64,000 nucleotides of DNA from contig NZ_CP154262.1 of the NCBI RefSeq assembly GCF_039529835.1, positions 3,348,001 to 3,412,000 on the forward strand, written 5' to 3'. Under the pieces are notes generated by a model. That model was not told the origin of the DNA. It made no database searches and saw only the letters and a list, made by a program, of their open reading frames with translations. Every line of letters begins with the position of its first letter. Position 1 is the first letter of the stretch. This document shows positions 35,701 through 43,586 of this stretch, piece after piece. Both the position numbers and the translations under genes were made by a program. This DNA is from Arthrobacter sp. TMP15. GTDB lineage: Bacteria; Actinomycetota; Actinomycetes; Actinomycetales; Micrococcaceae.

Positions 35701-35716
35701 GTGCAAGCGCTTACAC
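35701..35716. promoter_or_regulatory. LacI-type operator upstream of the disaccharide ABC operon
   Basis: GTGCAAGCGCTTACAC is a palindrome with one mismatch pair and the central AAGCGCTT core that LacI/GalR regulators recognise. It lies 96 bp before the first codon of the binding-protein gene, where a promoter is expected. The regulator at 30843-31859, downstream of the same operon, is the natural partner. Confidence 0.75.
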
Positions 35717-35833
35717 CTTTTCTTTACCATTTCGTTTCCATACAAGAATATGGGCCCGGGAGCCCGCGCCAGATTCGCCACGGTGCGCCCATGGCCGCGC
35801 TGAACGCCCCTAGGCGGCGCTTTAGACAGAAAT

Positions 35834-35888
35834 AAGGGCGGCTTCTACCCCTGGGATAGCCGCCGCCCTTGCTGGACTTTTGTCCAGC
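35834..35888. terminator. Tandem hairpins after the LEA-like gene
   Basis: AAGGGCGGC (35834-35842) pairs with GCCGCCCTT (35862-35870), and immediately next to it GCTGGAC (35871-35877) pairs with GTCCAGC (35882-35888) over a TTTT loop. Both lie just past the stop of the minus-strand LEA-like gene and can terminate the Asp23 operon and insulate the ABC operon promoter. Confidence 0.6.
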
Positions 35889-35891
35889 AGA

Positions 35892-36155
35892 CTACTTATT
35901 GTGCTTGAACAGGCCGGAAATCTTGGCCCCAAGGCCCTTGGCATGCTCAGCTGCATCCCCAGCAAATTCCTTTACGTTCTCCGCAGCGTCTCCTGCAAAT
36001 TCCTTTACGTTCTCAACAGCATCTTCGGTGAATTCTTTGATGTTTTCACCGGCATCCCCAGCAAATTCCTTGGCGTTTCCAACTGCGTCCGCGGCGAAAT
36101 CCTTGGCCTTATCCATGGCTTCGCCACCCGTCTTTTCAGTATTGCTCTCAGTCAT
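35892..36155 (-). CDS. Small LEA-like protein of six 11-residue repeats
   Basis: 87 residues. After MTESNTEKTGGEAM the protein is an array of 11-mers from about residue 15 to 80: DKAKDFAADAV, GNAKEFAGDAG, ENIKEFTEDAV, ENVKEFAGDAA, ENVKEFAGDAA, EHAKGLGAKIS, then a basic LFKHNK tail. This amphipathic, charged, glycine/alanine-rich pattern is that of group-3 LEA and apolipoprotein-like stress proteins, which fold on drying or on membranes. ATG 36155 has GGAGGG 5 bases upstream. It follows the AmaP-like gene by 68 bp and may be part of the Asp23 envelope-stress operon or have its own promoter. Confidence 0.8.
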   Translation of the reverse strand: MTESNTEKTGGEAMDKAKDFAADAVGNAKEFAGDAGENIKEFTEDAVENVKEFAGDAAENVKEFAGDAAEHAKGLGAKISGLFKHNK

Positions 36156-36223
36156 GATGCCCTCCATCGTGTGCCGCTGCGGACCCGAGGCGCTCTACGC
36201 CCAAGGTTGATGATAAATCGAGA

Positions 36224-36844
36224 CTAGCGGACTCGTTCGGCTTTAGTGAAGCGTGACCTTGCCCCGGAGCCGATGCTGAGCAGCACCGGGACTTCAAGGC
36301 CCAGTAGTTCCTCCAGGATGCTCACCAGTTCGGTAATTTCTGCTGCAATTTCTTGTGGCGCAACGCCTTGACGGGGGAGTACACGAACCCTCAGTGCCGT
36401 TCGTTTGCGGAAGTCATAACTCGTCACAGAAACACCAAACACGTCGGTACGTTCCAAAAGTGCGCTTTTGAGCGCCTGCTCGGCCACCGCACAGCTAAGC
36501 CTGACCGAACCGGCGGCACCGTCGTCGTCCCCGTTGCCGCCATTGTCATACAGAGTGCCGGCCCTGCCCTTGCCCTGGTTCGCGATCCAAGAAACCATCA
36601 CAATTACCACCAACAAGAAGATGGCTGCCCCGGCAAACCAAATCCAGCTCTCCGACGTTCCCAGCAGCCGCGTTCGCTCCGCATACCTCGCCACCGCGTC
36701 CACCTGACCACCCGCCCAGCCCCGCCACCACCGGGCCGCTGACGGTACTGCGGCAAGCAGGATCGCCCCCGCACCTACCAGCGCAAGGAACAACCCGAGC
36801 ACAGTCAATAGGAAGCGGTTTAAGGCTCGAGGAGTTCCGTTCAT
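36224..36844 (-). CDS. AmaP-like membrane anchor protein
   Basis: 206 residues. Helix 1 (FLLTVLGLFLALVGAGAILL) and helix 2 (WIWFAGAAIFLLVVIVMVSWI) are separated by ~45 residues; a C-terminal cytoplasmic domain (VRLSCAVAEQALKSALLERTD, ALRVRVLPRQGVAPQEIAAEI) follows a Gly/Asp linker. The layout resembles AmaP, which anchors Asp23 at the membrane. The ATG overlaps the previous stop by 4 bp. The function in actinobacteria is inferred from the operon, which contains two Asp23-like proteins. Confidence 0.7.
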   Translation of the reverse strand: MNGTPRALNRFLLTVLGLFLALVGAGAILLAAVPSAARWWRGWAGGQVDAVARYAERTRLLGTSESWIWFAGAAIFLLVVIVMVSWIANQGKGRAGTLYDNGGNGDDDGAAGSVRLSCAVAEQALKSALLERTDVFGVSVTSYDFRKRTALRVRVLPRQGVAPQEIAAEITELVSILEELLGLEVPVLLSIGSGARSRFTKAERVR

Positions 36845-37461
36845 ACCCCGACCACCCCGCTCACGGCCAGCTTCACGCTCACGGCCGGGGAAGGGCTTAG
36901 CCCCATGTCCGCGACCTGTGCCTCAACGGCAGCCGCAATAGCATTCTCAGAGAGGTGAATCCCGGATGTGGGCCGGATGCTAACCTGCACCAGGCGAGCC
37001 GAAACCACCACCATGACCTGCTCACGAGTCACACCTGCCGCCACGCGAGCGCACCTAGCAAGGGCGGAGGCTATGACCTCGTCATCCACCACAATCGCTA
37101 CTTTGCTGTTGAGAATCACATGCCGTGCCCGACGCCCCGGGAGCAGCCCATGCGCCAAAAAAATCAACCCGCTCAGGATAATAAGCACCCCCGCAGCACC
37201 TAGCAGGACCCGCGGGGTGGCCCCCGGCAGCTCGGCTGCGCGTCGGGCGGCGTCGATCGGGTGCGCTATCCAGGCAGGTTGACCCAGCCCTGCCAGGATC
37301 ATTTCAAGCATGAAGTACAGCGTCACTACTGTAACCAAAATTGCCGCCACAACAGCCACGCCAGAGCGTGCCGAGTGAGTCTCACGCCCCAGCACTCGCC
37401 GCGTGTAGTCGTTTATTTTCTCGCCGCTGAATCCAGACTTCTCCTGCCTGGCTTCACTCAC
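36841..37461 (-). CDS. DUF6286-like two-helix membrane protein
   Basis: 206 residues: cytoplasmic N-terminus, helix 1 (VAVVAAILVTVVTLYFMLEMI), an outside segment with WIAHPIDAARRA, helix 2 (VLLGAAGVLIILSGLIFLAHG), basic GRRARH, then a C-terminal α/β domain (KVAIVVDDEVIASALARCARVAAGV) akin to Asp23-type domains. This matches DUF6286, an actinobacterial family found in Asp23 operons. Overlaps both neighbours by 4 bp, so tightly coupled. No enzymatic motif. Confidence 0.7.
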   Translation of the reverse strand: MSEARQEKSGFSGEKINDYTRRVLGRETHSARSGVAVVAAILVTVVTLYFMLEMILAGLGQPAWIAHPIDAARRAAELPGATPRVLLGAAGVLIILSGLIFLAHGLLPGRRARHVILNSKVAIVVDDEVIASALARCARVAAGVTREQVMVVVSARLVQVSIRPTSGIHLSENAIAAAVEAQVADMGLSPSPAVSVKLAVSGVVGV

Positions 37462-37832
37462 AGGACTCGCCCGTCACTGCGAGTGACCAAACCTGAAATT
37501 CGCACATTGACACGGCTAACGTGTGATCCACTCAAACGCTCAACCTCAGCCATGATGCTGGCCTTGGCAGCCTTTGCCCGAACTAAAATACTGCCGCCGC
37601 TTTGAGTTATCCGGTCCCGATTGCCCCGCACATCATTCAAGGAGGGGGCACCCATGGCCGAGGAGATAGACAGAGCCAGCGAACCGGCGTCGTCGGAGAA
37701 CTCCACCCTCACCTGGGCTGGTGCTACAGCAAGCACTTCGGCTGCGGCAACTTTGGCCAGCGAGGTTAGCGCCTGGGTGCTTATCCGGTTGTGCCCGGCA
37801 AATTCAGTAGGTTTGGTGAGGTTTTCAGTCAC
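37458..37832 (-). CDS. Short Asp23/Gls24-like protein
   Basis: 124 residues from GTG 37832, which overlaps the DUF2273 stop as GTGA. Region RISTQALTSLAKVAAAEVLAV, then VRVEFSDDAGSLALSISS and SIMAEVERLSGSHVSRVNVRISG, follows the helix-strand pattern of the Asp23 (alkaline shock) domain but is divergent. A longer frame to 37877 adds cysteine-rich residues without support. It probably partners the larger Asp23 protein upstream at the membrane. Confidence 0.65.
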   Translation of the reverse strand: MTENLTKPTEFAGHNRISTQALTSLAKVAAAEVLAVAPAQVRVEFSDDAGSLALSISSAMGAPSLNDVRGNRDRITQSGGSILVRAKAAKASIMAEVERLSGSHVSRVNVRISGLVTRSDGRVL

Positions 37833-38020
37833 GAGGACGAGCGCCGTCCGGTGAGCGCATCCAAGGCACCGCGCCAATCAAGCTGACCGCTGGCCGCGCG
37901 GCCCACGAATGCTCCAACAACAATAAAGATAACTGAAATCAGGAAGCCCCAAAAACCAAAAGCAAACGCCATAAATGCTAAAAACGCGCCGAATGCGGCG
38001 CAGACTACGCTGAAATTCAC
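37829..38020 (-). CDS. DUF2273-like small membrane protein
   Basis: 63 residues, nearly all one or two membrane helices (CAAFGAFLAFMAFAFGFWGF, LISVIFIVVGAFVGRAA) with a short basic/serine tail. Small proteins of this kind (DUF2273) sit next to Asp23 genes in Gram-positives and are thought to help anchor them. GTG 38020 overlaps the Asp23 stop (GTGA), and its own stop overlaps the next gene. Confidence 0.75.
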   Translation of the reverse strand: MNFSVVCAAFGAFLAFMAFAFGFWGFLISVIFIVVGAFVGRAASGQLDWRGALDALTGRRSSS

Positions 38021-38562
38021 AGCTGTTCCCCGGTTTCCATTGGATTGTTGTGGTTCTTGGTTGACGCCGATGGCAGGATCGCCGCTGAATTTGGCGGGGG
38101 CGGCTGTACGTCCAGCGCGCCCAAACGTCCTGCTAAGCGCGGACGCTGAACAGACTTCTCGGACTCAGAGGCCGGAATGAACACGTCAGTGATCTCAATA
38201 TTCACCTCAATGACGCTGCGCCCCACCAGCTCCTGCACTGCGGCATAAACGGCTCGACGAACCGTGTCGGCGAGGGCCTGCAGTGGATAGCCGTACTCTG
38301 CCAGCAAAACAATATCCACAGCAACTTCAGATTCACCCACCTCCACACGAACACCTTGGGTTAGATCCGTTGCCCCCACAACCTCGCGAATCGCGCCAAG
38401 GGAGCGGGACGCACCGGAACCCACCGCATGGACACCTGCCACACCGCGAACGGCCACGCCCACCACCTTAGCCACCGCTGCCTCGGCAATAGTGGTGCGG
38501 CCCTGGGTGCCCTCCGGGTTGGCTGTGCTTGAAGAATATGAAGCCTGGTTGTGCGCGTCCAT
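38017..38562 (-). CDS. Asp23/Gls24 family envelope stress protein
   Basis: 181 residues. The Asp23 domain spans ~25-125: GRTTIAEAAVAKVVGVAVRGV, VHAVGSGASRSLG, TQGVRVEVGESEVAVDIVLL, YGYPLQALADTVRRAV and VEVNIEITDVF-like end. A polar C-terminal tail follows. Asp23 proteins are abundant membrane-associated proteins of the cell-wall stress response. ATG 38562 has AAAGGAC 8 bases upstream; the longer frame to 38604 lacks one. First gene of a five- or six-gene operon with 4-bp overlaps. Confidence 0.88.
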   Translation of the reverse strand: MDAHNQASYSSSTANPEGTQGRTTIAEAAVAKVVGVAVRGVAGVHAVGSGASRSLGAIREVVGATDLTQGVRVEVGESEVAVDIVLLAEYGYPLQALADTVRRAVYAAVQELVGRSVIEVNIEITDVFIPASESEKSVQRPRLAGRLGALDVQPPPPNSAAILPSASTKNHNNPMETGEQL

Positions 38563-39688
38563 TAACGGGTCCTTTTCTGTTCCTCTTACGGTAAGCCTAT
38601 GCACCGCTTACTTAAGGGGCAACGCCGGGAGACTCCACGTAAACTTTTGCGCTAATTCCTGAGCTGCAAAATGGCCCAACAAACCTTACAACTCACAATG
38701 TAGCAAGTAAAACAAGTAGGAATATGGCTCTATCAGGCCGTTCTGCGGAGCGCCAGCATCTTAGATCTTCCCTCATCGGAACCGCCTGTCACCCGTAGCT
38801 ATTTTCGGCGGGCCGTTGCGGCCCGCCAGCCTGCACTTGCAACTCGAACTAATAACCGGAATCAGGTCCAGACTCCGTCGAAGTCTAAAAGAGTGGATCG
38901 AGGTCTCCGTTTTGTTGTCACTTCTGACGCGAGATGTTGGACGCAATACCGTAGTGTGTACTTCCGCGTCCATTCTGTTCGCCTCTGCCTGCATTGGCTC
39001 GGCGCTTTGTCTCAGCGCCCACTTTAGGCCCGTCGGAAGTGGGATCAAGCCCAAGGCTAGCGCTGAGGTGGAGCGGATTCCCAAAGTAGCACCGGCCGCC
39101 GAACCGGAAACCTTCACGGCTCAACCGTGTACTCGCGCGAGCCCGTTTCCCACGGGTATCCAAGGCAGGACTCCGCAGACTTGATGAAGATTCGCAGCAT
39201 TGGCGAGACAAAATCCGATGCATGGCCTGGGATGGCCTCTGCCCTCAGCTCAATGAAGGGTCGGGGCGCAGGTACGGCGACTTTACCGTCCCGGTGGCGC
39301 TGTCCGTCCCGGCAATGTATGCATCATCGACGTGATGCATTGTGGAGCACCGGCTGGGTTGGTTGGTGTTTCATAGCTTCGCATCGAGGATATTTCGCAC
39401 GGAACCTGGGTGATCGCATTACAGATGGGCCAGAGCCGCTAGCTGTCAGCTGAGTAAGTGTTGCAAAGACCCCGTGACATCGACCATGTCCTCCGAGCGA
39501 CTTAGGTTACGAGACACTGATTAAGCTTTATAAAGCGAGTCGAGTGTAGTAACCATGCGCTCGACTCGCCTCACGATTGGCCTCGGCTCCCAGTGCTCCG
39601 GCTGATTGAGGGCGTCCATTGCTGCCGGAGATATATTTGCGGCGTCAGGGGTTCCTGACCGCCAACTAACTGCTCAGAATGGCCAGCA
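38563..39688. other. 1.1-kb region without a supported gene
   Basis: Frames open on both strands here overlap each other, lack ribosome sites, and show no family motifs. One plus-strand frame (38816-39184) contains a single hydrophobic stretch (ASILFASACIGSALCLSAHF) followed by a Pro/Ala/Glu segment, which could be the start of a decayed secreted or membrane-anchored protein; the continuation is broken across frames. An inverted repeat GCGAGTCGAG (39535-39544 with 39560-39569) lies toward the end of the SipW operon. The Asp23 promoter is expected near 38580-38660. Confidence 0.5.
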
Positions 39689-41155
39689 TCACGGTTCCAC
39701 CCTGAATTTAATGGCTTTCTCCGTGATCGCTCCACTGTTGTCTTTCGCCTTGATGGTGAGAGTGTAGTTCCAGCCAATGAGTCCGCCGTAGAGGTTGCCG
39801 GGGATGGTCCATTTATCCCCGTTGAGTACCGCACTGCGGTAGACGCACGATCCTCCCACGGGGTATCCATTGGGGTTGCCTCCTGGGACGTAGCAATACG
39901 TGCCAAAGCCGGTCCGCTGAAGAATGTACTCCACAGATGTCACCGTTCCGTTCGGGTCGATTGCCGTTCCGCAGATACCTCCCACAATTCCAGCACAGTC
40001 CAGGTCGAGTCGGCCCTGTAGATCTGCTTTGTTTCCCGTGTAGCCGTTGGTTGGCTGAATGAACACGATGTTCGGAGGTACGATGGCTTCTCCGCATTTG
40101 AGGGCCCCATTTGCTGTGCTAAAACTTACCGGCTGGAATATCTTGGATTCCCAACCCGATGACCCTGTAGGCCCAGGGTCCCCGACCCTAGAGTGAATAC
40201 GCATGGTGTAGGTTATGCCTCCGGCAAGTGGAGGAGTAAAATTGGACGTGTTGAATCCGGCTGTGGCTGGAGTACCGGTCAGCTGTTTGTAGCCCGAGAT
40301 CGCGGCACCAGTTGAGGTGTATGCACGGGCCCAGTACGTATAGCGAGTATCAGCCAGTGGAGTAGTACCGACTGTGATGTTACTAGCGTTGGCTGTGCAA
40401 GTAACAGGGCCAGGCTGCAGCACTCGGTGCGCAACGAAGCCCGTGGTTGTCACTTTGGCGGTATCAGTGAAAAATGCGGCAGTTCCCGAGGCAACGGTTG
40501 TGAGTAGGAGGGCCGGAATGCCCACGGCTAGCAGGGTCGCGCTCATCCGAATCCTTTTATGGGGTGCGCGGTGCCAGATGGACTTCGCAGGGAGCTCTTC
40601 CGGTAATTTTCTCGCAGTCTCGTCCCCTGAGCTGAGGTGCGAGTCGGCAGGAGCCGACGGCCGGCGGCGGAATGCCCATAGGAGAAGTGCCGCAGCGGTG
40701 AGGCCGCCGAAGAACATTCCCCATGGACTGGTGAGGATCATGATGATCCGGCCGAGGTACGGTGCCGTGAAGAAAACGCGGTCGGCTTCCGTGACGGCGT
40801 AGGTCTGTTGGTCAGGTCCCGGGTTGGCGTCACCCTTAAGAGTCAGTGCAGTGACGTCCGCGTGTTGTTCGACTGCAAAGACCCGATGTGTGATGCGAGT
40901 TTCATTGGCTGCGGTGACGCTGACAACGTCGCCGACTCGGAGTTCGCTGGCTGTCACGGTACGAGCTAGGCCGAGGGAACCTGTTGGTACCTCAGGCGTC
41001 ATCGATCCTGAGGTGAACACCAACGGCACGATGCCAAAGAACACTGCCGCGAGAGCGGCCATAATACTCAGGGTACCAAGACCGGCACCGCACCAGAGTA
41101 GTACCTCGACCGCTCGGAGGCCCGTTCTACGAATGTCCGGTGCTGGTGTTTTCAC
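39689..41155 (-). CDS. SipW-like signal peptidase fused to a SipW-type secreted domain
   Basis: 488 residues in two parts. Residues ~1-170 are a signal peptidase I of the SipW/ER type: an N-terminal helix (FFGIVPLVFTSGSMTPEVPTG with catalytic Ser in SGSM), VGDVVSV, TRITHRVFAV (His in place of Lys as general base) and KGDANPGPDQ, then a closing helix. Residues ~205-250 are a second signal-like segment, MSATLLAVGIPALLLTTVAS then GTAAFFTDTAKVTTTGFVA, the hallmark of SipW-processed precursors. Residues ~250-488 are an extracellular domain with CTANAS, TYTMRIHSRVG, repeated cysteines (GICG, TYCYV, GSCVY) and a final strand-rich repeat (NYTLTIKAKDNSGAI). GTG 41155 overlaps the preceding stop (GTGA). 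Confidence 0.75.
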   Translation of the reverse strand: MKTPAPDIRRTGLRAVEVLLWCGAGLGTLSIMAALAAVFFGIVPLVFTSGSMTPEVPTGSLGLARTVTASELRVGDVVSVTAANETRITHRVFAVEQHADVTALTLKGDANPGPDQQTYAVTEADRVFFTAPYLGRIIMILTSPWGMFFGGLTAAALLLWAFRRRPSAPADSHLSSGDETARKLPEELPAKSIWHRAPHKRIRMSATLLAVGIPALLLTTVASGTAAFFTDTAKVTTTGFVAHRVLQPGPVTCTANASNITVGTTPLADTRYTYWARAYTSTGAAISGYKQLTGTPATAGFNTSNFTPPLAGGITYTMRIHSRVGDPGPTGSSGWESKIFQPVSFSTANGALKCGEAIVPPNIVFIQPTNGYTGNKADLQGRLDLDCAGIVGGICGTAIDPNGTVTSVEYILQRTGFGTYCYVPGGNPNGYPVGGSCVYRSAVLNGDKWTIPGNLYGGLIGWNYTLTIKAKDNSGAITEKAIKFRVEP

Positions 41156-41826
41156 GGAGCACCGACTTGTTTGGCGTCCAGCTTCACTATTAGTTGGGTC
41201 CGTGCACCTTGGAGCGCGTTCGGTGCCGTCAAATCCAATAAGACCACGACGCAGTGAACCTGCGTTGCGCCCGGGGCAAGTGAGATGTCCGCTGGGGAGA
41301 CTTTTACGGTACTGGTGGAGGTGCTGACTTCCTGATTTTTGAGTAAGTTTCCTCCGGCGCAGCTGCCACTTCGGTACCCGGTTGTTTGTGTAGCGGCGTT
41401 GGTCGGTGTGCCACCGGCATAGATTGCGACCTGCAGTCCGCCCTCAGTGCCGGATGCAGCGAGGGCGTTGTTAGTGGTGTAGACAGACCCGTTGTAGATG
41501 AACCTGGTGGTGCCGAAATTGCGCACAACGAACGGGCGGGCGATGCTCTCGCCAGGGAGCAGATCCGCAATTGTCAAAGTGGAGTATTCGTATGTACCAC
41601 CAGGGCCTGGGAGGTAGTTGCTGTCTGCCACTGTGCCACCCACGGTCAGGTCCAAGGTGCCTGCGGTGAACGTTCCGGACTCTATGGTGGCTTCATCGGT
41701 CCAGTAGGCCATAGTGCCCACGGCTGCGGGGGCGGCGAAGATGCCGAGACAGAGCACGGCGCGAACCTTGCGTGAGTTCCACCCCCTCGGCGTATGCCCA
41801 GGGCGTGGTTCAGTGTGATGGCCCAT
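41152..41826 (-). CDS. SipW-dependent-type secreted protein (TasA-like)
   Basis: 224 residues. A long basic N-terminus (PRPGHTPRGWNSRKVRA) leads to helix VLCLGIFAAPAAVGTMAYWT, then the SipW-type segment TDEATIESGTFTAGTLDLTVGG, where cleavage follows the helix. The remainder is β-rich with two cysteines (RSGSCAGGN, TQVHCVVV) and VRNFGTTRFIY, as in TasA/camelysin-like surface proteins that form fibres or coat the cell. Its start overlaps the end of the LPQTG gene by 17 bp, and its stop overlaps the peptidase-fusion gene. Confidence 0.78.
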   Translation of the reverse strand: MGHHTEPRPGHTPRGWNSRKVRAVLCLGIFAAPAAVGTMAYWTDEATIESGTFTAGTLDLTVGGTVADSNYLPGPGGTYEYSTLTIADLLPGESIARPFVVRNFGTTRFIYNGSVYTTNNALAASGTEGGLQVAIYAGGTPTNAATQTTGYRSGSCAGGNLLKNQEVSTSTSTVKVSPADISLAPGATQVHCVVVLLDLTAPNALQGARTQLIVKLDAKQVGAP

Positions 41827-42472
41827 GCTTGCTCTCCTCTCGCTTGCGTATCCCCAGTACTGCCATGCCGACCCCGATGGCAGTTCCGGCAGCCAGGATT
41901 AACCAGTGGAGGCCTGACGTTCCCGTCTGGGGAAGGGGCCCCGTGGATTCTTCGTCGTCAGCCCTTGGCGCCTCAGGATTTTCGATTGCGACTTGTGCAT
42001 CGGAAAGTATCACGCGAAAATTCAGTGCCAATTCTTTGTTCTGAGAGCGGTTCGGTGAGTTCGAATCAAAATACGCGCGCACCTCGACTTTACTTACCTC
42101 TCCAGCAGGCAACTCATCGTTGTTCAACCGGAAGTTTTCCTCCGTGTGCTCCAAGTCCACCCAATCACCTGAAGCAAGGCGCGCCGAGAGTCTGATGTCC
42201 TCATAGACCATGAGGTGATCTCGATCGACGGCGGTAACTGCGATCGTGAGGGTCGCTCCACCCTCAGCCTGGTTGCGGACATAAAAGACTTCTACCTCAA
42301 AGTCGCCGGGAACCCAGCGTACTGTGGGTTCGAACAAGGGCTCGCTCAACTGCTCCGACCAGACGTCACCGTCCCAGCTGACATGAAACTCATCGGATGC
42401 TTGCGCGGCAGACGCCGCCAAACAGAAGAGGATGGCGGTAAGACCCAAAACACTCCAGAGGCGGCGCTTCAA
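41810..42472 (-). CDS. LPQTG cell-wall-anchored protein
   Basis: 220 residues from TTG 42472. The signal peptide MKRRLWSVLG...ASAAQA is followed by SDEFHVSWDGDVWSEQLSEP, a β-rich domain with EVEVFYVRNQAEGGATLTI, and a classical sorting signal: LPQTG (encoded at 41921-41935), hydrophobic helix HWLILAAGTAIGVGMAVLGI and basic RKREESK. Sortase should link it to peptidoglycan. The TTG start is chosen because it overlaps the signal peptidase stop (TTGA) and gives a perfect signal peptide; longer frames read into the upstream gene. No sortase gene is in the window. Confidence 0.82.
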   Translation of the reverse strand: MKRRLWSVLGLTAILFCLAASAAQASDEFHVSWDGDVWSEQLSEPLFEPTVRWVPGDFEVEVFYVRNQAEGGATLTIAVTAVDRDHLMVYEDIRLSARLASGDWVDLEHTEENFRLNNDELPAGEVSKVEVRAYFDSNSPNRSQNKELALNFRVILSDAQVAIENPEAPRADDEESTGPLPQTGTSGLHWLILAAGTAIGVGMAVLGIRKREESKHGPSH

Positions 42473-43017
42473 GAGTCGGCCGTGGTTCTGCGGTGACCTC
42501 CGCGATCTCGGATGGCTCCGATGAGTTCGAACGCCGCATACCCAAGGAGGAGTGCAGCCACGACATAGACCGCCATCTGTCTCTCCTCTCGGGCGAGCAT
42601 GTTGTTGACGTACCCTAGGTGCGGCACCGCGTACCACTTCTGTCCTTTGATCTGTATTGGTTTGACCCAATTCTCGTCAGGAACTTTGTTGGCATCTCCC
42701 TGAGTCTGAAACCGCAGGCCGCCCTTACTGTTGAAGCCTTGAGACACCACACGGTGGGTAACATTGGTCGCCTTGCCTGATTCGAGTTGGTAGGTGATGA
42801 CCGAGCCGATGCTGATTTTGTCAGCATCAACCGGTCTCACCACCACCAGGGTGCCGGGAGGCAGCTCCGGTTGCATCGACCCGGTGAGGATCGTGTACGG
42901 TGTTGCGCCAGCGATCCTCGGGATTATCACCGCCACCACCACGCTCGCTGCCACCGAAAGGATCAGCAGCCACGCAAGAACCTGCCCGAACCAGCGAAAA
43001 AAGGACCGGACGACCAT
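42469..43017 (-). CDS. sipW: SipW-like type I signal peptidase
   Basis: 182 residues. N-terminal helix (VLAWLLILSVAASVVVAVIIP), catalytic Ser in ILTGSMQPELPPG, strand SIGSVITYQLES, His in NVTHRVVSQG, RFQTQGDANKVPD, and a second helix near the C-terminus (AVYVVAALLLGYAAFELIGA). The Ser-His rather than Ser-Lys dyad and small size mark the SipW/archaeal/ER subgroup that trims TasA-like precursors. Likely substrates are the secreted proteins encoded on either side. It follows the first secreted-protein gene by 23 bp. Confidence 0.88.
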   Translation of the reverse strand: MVVRSFFRWFGQVLAWLLILSVAASVVVAVIIPRIAGATPYTILTGSMQPELPPGTLVVVRPVDADKISIGSVITYQLESGKATNVTHRVVSQGFNSKGGLRFQTQGDANKVPDENWVKPIQIKGQKWYAVPHLGYVNNMLAREERQMAVYVVAALLLGYAAFELIGAIRDRGGHRRTTADS

Positions 43018-43040
43018 CGCTCAGCCCACGATACGAAGAC

Positions 43041-43586
43041 TCAGGACTCAGTCTGAGTCAGTGAAACCGTGATGTCGTTCAAGGTAGCTAAGATGCCTTG
43101 CGTGTCGTTGAGATTGACACTGGCCGCATCCCCGAACGGAAACGCAACCTGGATCGTGGCCGTGACAGTTTCCCCGTTATTAGCAGAAGTTATTGTGGCG
43201 CCAGTCGGCAAGCCACCCGTGGTGTAACTTGCTGTGGCGGTTGCCTCGAGTGAGGGGGCATCCGGGGTGGTTGTGAAGGTTACCTCCGGAGGGACTACAA
43301 GGCCCGCCTCTAGGTTGTCACCGGTTGCAGTGATCGTGAACGTGCATACTTTGGAAATCGTGTCACCTGGAACAATCAGCGCCGCAGTTTCACCTGCTCC
43401 GGCATTACCAACCGCATATACCCAGTCTGGGCCGCATTCCGGCTCACCCAGAGCCAGGGTTCCGGTGGTCACCGCCCCACCGTTGATGACCGATGAGTCG
43501 CTCCAGAAAGCCAGCGTTCCGAGACCACCGAGCAGCAAGACTCCTGCGGCACCTGCCGCAATGGCACCTTTGGTCAACTTATTCAT
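43041..43586 (-). CDS. Alternate-signal (SipW-type) exported protein
   Basis: 181 residues. MNKLTKGAIAAGAAGVLLLG then GLGTLAFWSDSSVINGGAVTTGTLALG is the diagnostic alternate signal peptide seen in small actinobacterial proteins encoded beside SipW peptidases. The mature part is β-rich, with CGPDWVYAV and SKVCTFTITATGDNLEAGL (one possible disulfide). ATG 43586 has GGGGAGAG about 5 bases upstream; the frame extends to 43772 without support. It is the first gene of the operon and may be the major surface or fibre subunit. Confidence 0.85.
   Translation of the reverse strand: MNKLTKGAIAAGAAGVLLLGGLGTLAFWSDSSVINGGAVTTGTLALGEPECGPDWVYAVGNAGAGETAALIVPGDTISKVCTFTITATGDNLEAGLVVPPEVTFTTTPDAPSLEATATASYTTGGLPTGATITSANNGETVTATIQVAFPFGDAASVNLNDTQGILATLNDITVSLTQTES

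Noticed and set aside
38816-39453. Open frames in the gap between the Asp23 and SipW operons
   Set aside because: Overlapping frames on both strands, no conserved motif and no ribosome site; at most a decayed gene.
39535-39569. 10-bp inverted repeat GCGAGTCGAG as terminator of the SipW operon
   Set aside because: It lies about 120 bp beyond the last stop codon with a 15-base loop and no clear T-tract; not firm enough to list as a terminator.
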